A DNA stretch of 64,000 nt from Nostoc sp. LEGE 06077 (GTDB lineage Bacteria; Cyanobacteriota; Cyanobacteriia; Cyanobacteriales; Nostocaceae): positions 62,001 to 126,000 of the forward strand of contig NZ_JADEWI010000008.1 in assembly GCF_015207705.1 (NCBI RefSeq), in the 5' to 3' direction. Below are positions 17,700 through 26,404 of this stretch, one piece after another. The translations under genes were made by a program, and so were the position numbers. Position 1 is the first letter of the stretch. Each line of letters starts with the position of its first letter. Under the pieces are notes generated by a model. It was not told the DNA's origin, searched no databases, and saw only the letters and a list, made by a program, of their open reading frames with translations.

Positions 17700-18416
17700 T
17701 TAACAATCTATTCCTTCTAGTTTTAGCTCTATTAGAGGAATAGATAATTTTTGCATATATCTATTACATATCTCAATACCTTTAGTTGTTAGTTGATAAA
17801 AATCACTGAATATGGGAATTTCTTGACCTAACACTCTATTTTCATGGTTATCGAAAACTTGAAAAATTTCCTCACTCATTTGGTGTAAGTTTGCATCTCT
17901 CTTTGCAGGAGGTTGTTTTTCAATCTCTTCTGTAGTGAGACGGCCTTGCTGCCAAATTAATTCATCTCCATATTCCTTATATACTTTTGCTATATCATCA
18001 CTAATCCTTGAAGGAAATTGTCTGTGATCGGTATGAGCAATAGTTTTGTCCCTCAAATGTTTTAGTTTTTTAACTAAATTATTGTTTTTTTCTGTTACAG
18101 ATTCTTTATCTTGCTTTATAATTTGAGGATTAAGAGTCTCTGAGCATCCCCAATGTCTATAATCAGATTCAAGTATGTTTAGAATTTTTAAAAGTCCCAA
18201 ACTATCTCCATCTTGATCATACGCTCTAGTAAGTTTTAATACTCCGATTTCAAAATGAGCCATACGTGACCAATGAAAGAAGGGTGGATACTCATTCAGG
18301 CGTTTGTTGCTCTCGTGCGTCATCCACTCATGAATTTTTAAGTGACAATGTGATTGATATAAGCTTTCCCCAAGTTCTATTATTTTTGATTCAAACTTTT
18401 CTCTAGTAGTAGTCAT
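17700..18416 (-). CDS. HEPN (AbiU2-like) domain protein, 239 aa
   Basis: A mostly helical protein. The central segment LRDKTIAHTDHRQ fits the HEPN RNase motif R-x4-6-H (Arg, five residues, His), as in AbiU2-type HEPN proteins. ATG 18416 (MTTTREKFE) is preferred over an upstream start at 18473 that would add an Ile-rich stretch. The gene is AT-richer than the Ro60-like gene upstream. HEPN proteins are often metal-independent RNases in phage defence or toxin systems. Whether it belongs to the Ro60-like operon or arrived separately is unclear. Confidence 0.65.
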   Translation of the reverse strand: MTTTREKFESKIIELGESLYQSHCHLKIHEWMTHESNKRLNEYPPFFHWSRMAHFEIGVLKLTRAYDQDGDSLGLLKILNILESDYRHWGCSETLNPQIIKQDKESVTEKNNNLVKKLKHLRDKTIAHTDHRQFPSRISDDIAKVYKEYGDELIWQQGRLTTEEIEKQPPAKRDANLHQMSEEIFQVFDNHENRVLGQEIPIFSDFYQLTTKGIEICNRYMQKLSIPLIELKLEGIDC

Positions 18417-18585
18417 AATTTTTGATGGCAACAGATAAAATTTCGATATTATTAAAATAATATTTTTTAACAATTAGACAACTGTAATCATACGTAAATA
18501 ATTTTAAAAGTATTGAGAATCTTTAGTCTCAAGTAATGCAATATCAGGATACGTTAGAAGTAACCATAACGCACCCTGATACACT

Positions 18586-20028
<1,443 letters not shown>

Positions 20029-20055
20029 CTAAAATCAAAATGCCAGGAGGTAGAT

Positions 20056-20153
20056 GTTGCACGCGGGGCGATCAAGTCACCGCGCAAGTTCCAGAAGCAT
20101 TATATACAACTGATTGAGAGTTATGTAGGCTTCTGCGATCGGGGCGCGGCAAC
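20056..20153 (-). ncRNA. Y-RNA-like RNA B (minimal form)
   Basis: Minus strand. Outer helix CCGCGC / GCGCGG (20149-20144 with 20085-20080), internal loop CCCGATC / AACTT, inner helix CAGAAGC / GCTTCTG (7 bp). The shared motif AAGCCTACATAACT follows, then a small hairpin (TACA-AACT paired with AGTTGTA). GTTGC at the 5' edge can pair GCAAC at 20060-20056 in an alternative longer stem. It has the scaffold of RNAs A, C, D and E but no tRNA or rRNA cargo. It lies in the 5' leader of the Ro60-like gene, 37 bases before the ATG. Confidence 0.7.
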
Positions 20154-20172
20154 AACTACCAATTGAATAAAA

Positions 20173-20302
20173 TCACTTCATGTAAGTTGAAAAAGCTGTT
20201 GATTCACACACAGGAGTTGAACCCGTAAACCCTTGCTTTTAAGTCAAGTGCCTGTTCTAATTCGGCTAGTATGTAAGCTTTTGCGGTTGGGACACGAAGT
20301 GA
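20173..20302 (-). ncRNA. Y-RNA-like RNA A with tRNA-like cargo (UAA anticodon loop)
   Basis: Minus strand, 130 nt. The ends pair over 10 bp (TCACTTCGTG with CATGAAGTGA, one G-U). Internal loop TCCCAACC / CAACTTA; inner helix AAAAGCT / AGCTTTT. The cargo is a tRNA-like body: acceptor TACATAC / GTGTGAA (one mismatch, one G-U), D-arm GCC/GGC, anticodon arm CTTGA-CTTAAAA-GCAAG (loop equal to that of cyanobacterial tRNA-Leu(UAA)), T-arm ACGGG-TTCAACT-CCTGT. No CCA and an A-A mismatch in the acceptor argue against a working tRNA. The 5' end lies 7 bases beyond the stop of the 241-aa gene. Confidence 0.8.
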
Positions 20303-20308
20303 AAAATT

Positions 20309-21037
<729 letters not shown>

Positions 21038-21161
21038 TTATGTTATTCAAAGATAGTTTTACTGATGGGTTTTTGCGACTACATAAGTTATCCGACATCA
21101 TTGAACTCACCTCTATATGATTGAATGAATGTTGTAGTTGAATACAACTTGAATAATTAGA

Positions 21162-21301
21162 ATTCCGCACAAGTTAGCAAAGCAGTTTTAACAATTGCCT
21201 TTACCATTTTGGCTACGCTCCCATTAGCGGGAGCGACAGGAGTCGAACCTGCATATCCATTGCTGGATGGTGTGTAGGCTTTACAAGTTAGGGCGCGGAA
21301 T
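21162..21301 (-). ncRNA. Y-RNA-like RNA C holding a circularly permuted tRNA
   Basis: Minus strand, 140 nt. Outer helix ATTCCGCGC / GTGCGGAAT (9 bp); inner helix GTAAAGC / GCTTTGC. Reading on: GCAAT (3' strand of an anticodon stem), T-arm GCAGG-TTCGACT-CCTGT, acceptor 3' strand CGCTCCC, linker GCTAAT, acceptor 5' strand GGGAGCG (perfect 7 bp), TA, D-arm GCC-AAAATGGTAAA-GGC, A, then ATTGT, which pairs with GCAAT. This is a complete tRNA order rotated so that the molecule opens in the anticodon loop, where the Y scaffold is attached, and the acceptor end is closed by a linker. A local hairpin ATCCA-GCAA-TGGAT competes with the anticodon stem. Confidence 0.78.
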
Positions 21302-21315
21302 AAAGTCTTAAATCT

Positions 21316-21543
<228 letters not shown>

Positions 21544-21551
21544 TTATTTAA

Positions 21552-21760
21552 TGGATCTGATCGGGATTGAACCGATACCCTCCCTGTGAGAGTTGCACTC
21601 ACTCCTCATGTAAGTTGAAAAAGCTGTGGTGACACACGCAGGAATCGCACCTGCACTTATCGTTATTCAGACGATCGCTCTACTATTGAGCAAGTATGTA
21701 AGCTTCTTCGGTTAGGACACAAGTGGAATCCGGGAACTCTACCGTTAGAGCTACAGACCC
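21552..21760 (-). tRNA. tRNA-like gene interrupted in its anticodon loop by RNA D
   Basis: Minus strand. 5' half: acceptor GGGTCTG, TA, D-arm GCTC-TAACGGTA-GAGT, then TCCCG. 3' half: AGGGA, GGGT, a perfect T-arm ATCGG-TTCAATC-CCGAT, acceptor CAGATCC and discriminator A. The acceptor pairs over 7 bp (one G-U) and TCCC/GGGA closes the anticodon stem. Between the halves lies the 126-nt Y-like RNA D. The amino-acid identity cannot be read because the anticodon loop is opened. A genuine tRNA needing processing and a pure structural mimic are both possible; there is no encoded CCA. Confidence 0.7.
21600..21725 (-). ncRNA. Y-RNA-like RNA D with Phe-like (GAA) tRNA cargo
   Basis: Minus strand. Outer helix CACTT...GTG / CAT...AGTG with a 3-nt asymmetry; internal loop TCCTAACC / AACTTA; inner helix GAAGAAGCT / AGCTTTTTC (9 bp, one G-U). 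The cargo is a full tRNA-like body: acceptor TACATAC / GTGTGTC (6 of 7), D-arm GCTC-AATAGTA-GAGC, anticodon arm ATCGT-CTGAATA-ACGAT (anticodon GAA), variable AAGT, T-arm GCAGG-TGCGATT-CCTGC. The 3' block AGCTTTTTCAACTTACATGA is identical to RNA A. The whole unit lies inside the opened anticodon loop of another tRNA-like sequence. Confidence 0.8.
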
Positions 21761-21772
21761 ATGTTTTCATGA

Positions 21773-21811
21773 TTGCAATGACCTGATTGAAGTTAATCAA
21801 AGTCAATGCAA
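21773..21811 (-). other. Stem-loop between the interrupted tRNA and the tmRNA-like RNA
   Basis: TTGCATTGAC / GTCATTGCAA (10 bp, one mismatch) encloses TGATT-AACTTC-AATCA. The loop contains AACTTC, resembling the 3' internal-loop block of the Y-like scaffold. The upstream AAAGCCTACA near 21834 resembles the 5' block. It may be a degenerate sixth scaffold copy. Confidence 0.45.
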
Positions 21812-21812
21812 A

Positions 21813-21915
21813 TGGAGCCGTAGGGAATTGTAGGCTTTGCCTTCCCGAAGGGTACACGACTCCTGCAACCGTCCGTTTGTTGGTTTCGGAGCAGTCGAAC
21901 GCCAATCGCGGCCCC
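21813..21915 (-). ncRNA. tmRNA/tRNA-like small RNA, 103 nt
   Basis: Minus strand. The ends form a 7-bp acceptor-like helix GGGGCCG / CGGCTCC (one G-U) followed by A. After the 5' strand comes TTGGCGTTCGACTG...GAAACC, which follows the order of a tmRNA 5' end (acceptor, TTCGAC, GAAACC). There is no tag-coding part or standard T-arm. Instead GGGAA / TTCCC encloses a loop with GGC-AAA-GCC. I read it as a trimmed tmRNA mimic; an unusual tRNA relic is the alternative. Confidence 0.4.
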
Positions 21916-22329
21916 AAAAGCGGGTAATGCCGAAAATAGCTGTGTTTATCGATTTATCAAGGTTCTGCAAGGATTAATTTCTGCCTTTTGAGTGGGCTGT
22001 CACTCTTGTATTACATTTGTAGTATGTATTTCAGATAATGTCAAGAGGATAGTTAAAAAAGTTAGAGGGTAGCACCCTACCCCTTATTCTCTTCAAGAAG
22101 TCGAACATCTTTTTGGGCTATATATTGAAATGATTTTGTGAATATTCGGGAATGAATTTCACCGTATAAATACTATGAAAAAAGATAGTTTGTCTTGGAT
22201 ATTGGGGAAAATACGGTTATTGAAATCCTTTGAGGAGATGATATTTTGTCCAGAATTTCATGACGCATTTATCTAACATTAATTGAATAGAAACTACATT
22301 AGTAAGACAGTTATTTAGTCATACTAACA
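21916..22329. other. Intergenic region, boundary of the RNA cluster
   Basis: No coding frame or further tRNA-like structure is seen. It probably holds the minus-strand promoter for the RNA/Ubl cluster and the plus-strand promoter of the next gene. TTAGTCATACTAAC lies just before ATG 22330. Confidence 0.4.
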
Positions 22330-23484
22330 ATGTCGATAAAACACAAAACAAAATTTGCTGTGATTCCTCTATCTCTAGCAACAGTTACCTTGGCAAGTTT
22401 AATAGAACCAGCTATGGCTGTTAGTTTGGGAGTCGCGCAAGATTATAATGTCTTCGTGTTTGGAGACATGAATCAAAGTTCAGACTCTGAAGGTCGTGTA
22501 GCAGTTGGTGGTAATGCTACATTTACCAATTTTGGCATTGCTGACCGTCTATCTAATTCTAATGGCGCAGATACTAGATTGATAGTAGGTGGAGATTTAA
22601 CTTACAACGGTGGTCAAGTTTTTGGCGGTAATGCTGTTGTTGGTGGTACAGTTAAAACTTCTGTTAATTTCAATTGTTCTCCTAACTGTGGTGTTAGTTC
22701 AGGTACACCACTTAATTTTGAGACAGCCCGCCAAGAATTGACATATCTTTCTAACTCTTTAGGTGGGTTAAGTTCTACAGGTACTACAGAATATAAATGG
22801 AATGGAATTCATCTTCAAGGCAACAATAGTGATTTGAATATTTTCACTATTGATGGTTCACAGTTTTCTAATAGCACTTATCTGAATATTGCTGGAGTAG
22901 GCAGTAATTCTACAGTAATTTTTAATATTTTAGGTAATAGCGTCAACATTAGTAACTTTGGACTCAACCTTAATGGGCTGAATAAGCAAAATATTTTGTT
23001 TAACTTTGTTGATGCTACTCAAGTAAAAACTACTGGTTTCTCGTTCTATGGTAGTGTACTGGCGACTAAAGCTAACGTCCAATTTAATAACGGGAATGTT
23101 GAAGGAACTTTAGTTGCGTCTTCCTTATCTGGTAGTGGCGAGTTCCACAATACTCAGTTTGCTGGTAACTTACCTAACATACCCAAGCCACAGCCAGAAA
23201 CTCCAACTAATCCTACTCCGGAACCACCTGTAACGCCAACTAACCCCACTCCTGAAACACCTGTAACGCCAACTAACCCCACTTCTGAAATACCTGTAAC
23301 TCCAACTAATCCTACTCCTGAACCACCTGTAACTCCAACTAACCCTAATCCAGAACCTCCTGTTTCAACTTCAGTACCAGAACCAAGTACTGTGATGGGG
23401 TTACTTTTTGTAGTTGGTTTATTTGGTTTTTCTCACCGTAATCGATTATTTGCTAAGTCAGCCATTACTAGGGAGAAAATTTAG
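22330..23484 (+). CDS. Choice-of-anchor-A protein with PEP-CTERM anchor
   Basis: Signal peptide about residues 1-30, then a beta-rich choice-of-anchor-A domain (DYNVFVFGDMNQSSDSEGRVAVGGNATFTNFGI ... STVIFNILG ... FYGSVLATKANVQFNNGNVEGTLVA). A Pro/Thr linker of 11-residue repeats (PTPEPPVTPTN) follows. It ends in a classic PEP-CTERM tail: VPEPSTVMGLLF, one membrane segment, and a basic end (SHRNRLF). Such tails are cut by an exosortase and the protein is exported to the surface. Function beyond surface display is unknown. No exosortase gene is in the window. Confidence 0.88.
   Translation: MSIKHKTKFAVIPLSLATVTLASLIEPAMAVSLGVAQDYNVFVFGDMNQSSDSEGRVAVGGNATFTNFGIADRLSNSNGADTRLIVGGDLTYNGGQVFGGNAVVGGTVKTSVNFNCSPNCGVSSGTPLNFETARQELTYLSNSLGGLSSTGTTEYKWNGIHLQGNNSDLNIFTIDGSQFSNSTYLNIAGVGSNSTVIFNILGNSVNISNFGLNLNGLNKQNILFNFVDATQVKTTGFSFYGSVLATKANVQFNNGNVEGTLVASSLSGSGEFHNTQFAGNLPNIPKPQPETPTNPTPEPPVTPTNPTPETPVTPTNPTSEIPVTPTNPTPEPPVTPTNPNPEPPVSTSVPEPSTVMGLLFVVGLFGFSHRNRLFAKSAITREKI
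23200..23365 (+). repeat. 33-bp in-frame tandem repeat (Pro/Thr linker)
   Basis: About five units of 33 bases, each encoding 11 residues of the form PTPEPPVTPTN, in the linker between the surface domain and the PEP-CTERM tail. Third-position differences show the units have diverged at the DNA level. Confidence 0.85.
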
Positions 23485-23515
23485 TCAGCAAGCTTCAATT
23501 ATTTTTGATAAGCAA

Positions 23516-23547
23516 GATACCCGACTTCTTTAAAGAAATCGGGTATC
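23516..23547. terminator. Dispersed hairpin, copy 2; likely terminator
   Basis: GATACCCGACTTCTTT / AAAGAAATCGGGTATC forms an almost perfect 16-bp stem 31 bases after the PEP-CTERM gene stop, followed by TGAGTTTTTA. Same family as the hairpins at 676, 34793 and 46066. Confidence 0.65.
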
Positions 23548-23590
23548 TGAGTTTTTACGTAAATTAAATATTAGATTTATAATTTTTGAT

Positions 23591-24160
23591 ATGAATACCC
23601 AAAACTGGTTACAAGAAAGTTATATAAGAGCTTATAAATTTGCGGCGATCGCTCATCAAAACCAAAAGATGCCAGGTTCAGAACTGCCTTATATCATGCA
23701 CCTGAGTTTTGTGAGTATGGAAATAATTGCAGCCTTAAGCGTGGAAAAAGTAGCTGACGGTGATTTGGCAGTTCAATGTGCAATTTTGCATGACACAATT
23801 GAAGACACTAATACAACTGTTGAGCAAATTCAGGCTGAGTTTGGTGAAGCAGTCGCTCAAGGTGTACTGGCATTAACGAAAGATGCTAGTCTGGCAAAAC
23901 ATCTGCAAATGGCGGATAGTTTAACCAGGATCAAACAACAACCGCCAGAAATCTGGATGGTAAAGTTGGCAGATAGAATCACGAACCTACAAGCACCGCC
24001 ACATTACTGGAATCAAGAAAAAATTGTCAAATACCGAGAAGAAGCTATGCAGATTTATGCAGCTTTGAAAGATGCAAGTCCATTTTTGGTGACACGATTG
24101 GCTAGTAAAATAGCAGACTACAAGGCATTTATAAATTCTGAGAATGTTGAACCCAGTTGA
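23591..24160 (+). CDS. HD-domain (p)ppGpp hydrolase-like protein
   Basis: A 189-residue stand-alone HD hydrolase of the SpoT/MESH1 type: AAIAHQNQKMPG, YIMHL, the metal site CAILHDTIEDT (HDxxED), and VKLADRITNL. There is no synthetase, TGS or ACT domain. Small alarmone hydrolases of this kind remove the 3' pyrophosphate of (p)ppGpp or, in MESH1, act on NADPH. The substrate here is inferred. It is followed by 172 bases before the next gene; no operon is evident. Confidence 0.82.
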   Translation: MNTQNWLQESYIRAYKFAAIAHQNQKMPGSELPYIMHLSFVSMEIIAALSVEKVADGDLAVQCAILHDTIEDTNTTVEQIQAEFGEAVAQGVLALTKDASLAKHLQMADSLTRIKQQPPEIWMVKLADRITNLQAPPHYWNQEKIVKYREEAMQIYAALKDASPFLVTRLASKIADYKAFINSENVEPS

Positions 24161-24332
24161 AATCAGATAAATTATTCACTGTTGATGTGAGTTTTGTAAC
24201 TCGTAAGGGAAAACTACTCTTAGTTAGGTGTCAATGGTACTAAAGGAAGAAATTTTGATATTTCACTGATTTTCCTTCCATATATTGCTATTGAAGATTC
24301 TTCTACGTAGATATCCAGGGAATAACTCCATT

Positions 24333-24869
24333 ATGATTCAAACATCTTTGCTCAATGACGAGATAACATCTTTAGAATTACCTATAGAACGTGATCAGTT
24401 TCTGCGGACTATCATTCGAGAATTGGCGGGAACTTTACAAGATGTGGTTGGTATTGAAGAAGCAGCAGGATTTTTGAATGTAGTTGGCTATCGAACTGGC
24501 CAATATGTCAACCAGATATATCATGATGGATTGCAACTATCCAATCTCTCCCGTGAGCAGGTAACAGCCGTCCTTGTAGATTGGAAACGCCGGATTCAAG
24601 GCGACTTTTATGTAATTGAAGAAAGTGACGAGAAAATAGTTTTAGGCAATCGCAGATGTCCCTTTGCGGAACAGGTAGAAGGGCGCGAAGCTATGTGTGT
24701 GATGACATCAAATATATTTGGTGCGATCGCAGCAGATAATCTCGGTTACGCAAGAGTCGAGTTAAAAGACACCATCGCTAGAGGTGCAAAGGAATGCACC
24801 GTGATTATTCATCTCAAACCGAGTGAAGAAGTAGAGGAGTTTGCTGGACAGGAATACTTTAAAGTCTAG
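24333..24869 (+). CDS. Methanogen-output-domain-like sensor protein
   Basis: 178 residues from ATG 24333; the frame opens at 24285 but the first 16 codons look non-coding. VGIEEAAGFLNVVGYRTGQYVNQIY and the paired cysteine motifs NRRCPFAEQV and REAMCVMTSNIFGAIA fit the V4R-like 'methanogen output domain 1' group, whose Cys residues may hold a metal or cofactor. It lies 113 bases before a PAS histidine kinase, which probably works with it. Assignment to the exact family is from pattern memory. Confidence 0.65.
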   Translation: MIQTSLLNDEITSLELPIERDQFLRTIIRELAGTLQDVVGIEEAAGFLNVVGYRTGQYVNQIYHDGLQLSNLSREQVTAVLVDWKRRIQGDFYVIEESDEKIVLGNRRCPFAEQVEGREAMCVMTSNIFGAIAADNLGYARVELKDTIARGAKECTVIIHLKPSEEVEEFAGQEYFKV

Positions 24870-24982
24870 TAGCAGTAATATGTTTTGGCTGAAGTTACTT
24901 CCCTGAAGTATGGCTGAGTCTTTTGATGTTTACTCTGTGAGTATTCCGTGCAACAGCATAGATCCTGCTGCAATACCTCAAC

Positions 24983-26335
24983 ATGACACCTGATCAATTT
25001 TTAACTTTTGCCCAGGTTTTGCCAGAACCTATGCTGCTGATAATTAGCACAGGTGAAATTTTGGCAGTCAATCAAGCTGCTACTAAATTGTTTAGTAAAA
25101 CTAGTAAAGCACTGATTGGTGAGCATTTGAGTGAGTTTGTCACTGATTCGCCAGAGAAAATAACTGACTATCTCAAAGCTTGCGCCCAATGTCGTCAAAT
25201 GATGTTGGGCGCTTTGACTATCCACCAATCCGCAGGGGAGGGGATTGTTTGTCGTAGTCAAGGTGCAGTCATCCAGCCGCGATCGCCTCAAAGCCCAGCG
25301 ATAATTTTACTACGCTTAGAAAAGCGCGAGAAAAATGAATTTGTTGTGCTGAACCAAAAAATTCATGCGCTAAGTAAGGAAATTCAACAGCGCCAACGCA
25401 TTCAGGGAGAACTAGCGCAATCGAATGAAATCTTAAAACACACTCTCCTAAAACTGCAAAATGCCCTTGAGGCTGTGCAAACAGAAAAGATGTCTGGGTT
25501 AGGACAGTTAGTTGCAGGTATCGCCCATGAAATTAATAATCCCATTAGCTTTATTCATGGGAATCTGAGTTACGCCAGTGAATATTATGATTATTTACTC
25601 AAACTAATTGACCTCTATCAGCAAGAATATCCTCATCCAAGTCGAGTAATTCAGGAGTCAATTGCAGCCCTGGAACTTGACTTTATCAAAGAAGATATCA
25701 AAAAATTGCTCTGTTCAATGCAGATGGGTTCCCGGCGGATTGCAGAGATTGTGAAATCTTTGCGAAACTTCTCCCGGTTAGACGAAGCAACATTCAAACT
25801 AGTGGATATTCATGAGGGTTTAGAGGCTACATTGATGATTTTACAAAGTCGCCTCAACCCTAACGCTAATCATTGTGGGATTGAAGTGATTAAAGAATAT
25901 GATGAATTGCCTTTGATTTATTGTTCTGCTGGGCAACTCAATCAAGTATTTATGAATATTTTGAATAATGCGATCGATGCTTTAGAAGAAGCGGAAAAAT
26001 TGCGATCGCTTGCAGCGGGGCATAGCCCATCGCGAGAATCAACCCAAAATCATCCTAGTCGTATCTGGATTCGGACAGAGAAATTAAGCGATCGCTTCGT
26101 TACTATTCGCATCAAGGATAACGGTAACGGCATACCCACCCAAGTTCATCATCAAATATTTAATCCCTTTTTTACGACTAAGCCCATCGGTCAAGGGACA
26201 GGATTAGGCTTATCGATTAGTTACCAAATTATTGACAGCCATAATGGGCGGATTAATATGATATCTGATCCAGCTTGGGGAACAGAATTCAGCATTGAGT
26301 TGCCGATTGTGGAACAATCAGACCTAGAATACTAA
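24983..26335 (+). CDS. PAS-domain sensor histidine kinase
   Basis: Cytoplasmic, 450 aa, no membrane segment. PAS domain about residues 1-115 (LPEPMLLIISTGEILAVNQAA). A coiled coil at about 125-165 leads to HisKA with GQLVAGIAHEINNPISFIHGN (phospho-acceptor His near residue 182). Then HATPase_c with N box FMNILNNAIDAL, G1 IKDNGNGI, F box and G2 GQGTGLGLS. A short insertion with IRSLAAGHSPSRE lies between the N and G1 boxes and looks like a low-complexity repeat insertion. No response regulator is adjacent; the upstream Cys-containing protein may be its input. Confidence 0.92.
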   Translation: MTPDQFLTFAQVLPEPMLLIISTGEILAVNQAATKLFSKTSKALIGEHLSEFVTDSPEKITDYLKACAQCRQMMLGALTIHQSAGEGIVCRSQGAVIQPRSPQSPAIILLRLEKREKNEFVVLNQKIHALSKEIQQRQRIQGELAQSNEILKHTLLKLQNALEAVQTEKMSGLGQLVAGIAHEINNPISFIHGNLSYASEYYDYLLKLIDLYQQEYPHPSRVIQESIAALELDFIKEDIKKLLCSMQMGSRRIAEIVKSLRNFSRLDEATFKLVDIHEGLEATLMILQSRLNPNANHCGIEVIKEYDELPLIYCSAGQLNQVFMNILNNAIDALEEAEKLRSLAAGHSPSRESTQNHPSRIWIRTEKLSDRFVTIRIKDNGNGIPTQVHHQIFNPFFTTKPIGQGTGLGLSISYQIIDSHNGRINMISDPAWGTEFSIELPIVEQSDLEY

Positions 26336-26404
26336 CCAATAACACAGACAGGCTGGAAATTAAAGCAGAATAGAGATATAGCTATAGTCATATAGATTAG
26401 GTCA

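Noticed and set aside
21170-21300. Reading RNA C as a normal decayed tRNA
   Set aside because: The T-arm precedes the D-arm on the same strand and the acceptor strands are adjacent with a 6-base linker; only a permuted order explains all arms.
21663-21917. 84-codon minus-strand frame over the tmRNA-like and tRNA-like sequences
   Set aside because: It runs straight through structured RNA elements, has no ribosome site and random composition.
23200-23365. Possible CRISPR-like array
   Set aside because: The 33-bp repeats are in frame, have no spacers and encode a Pro/Thr linker.
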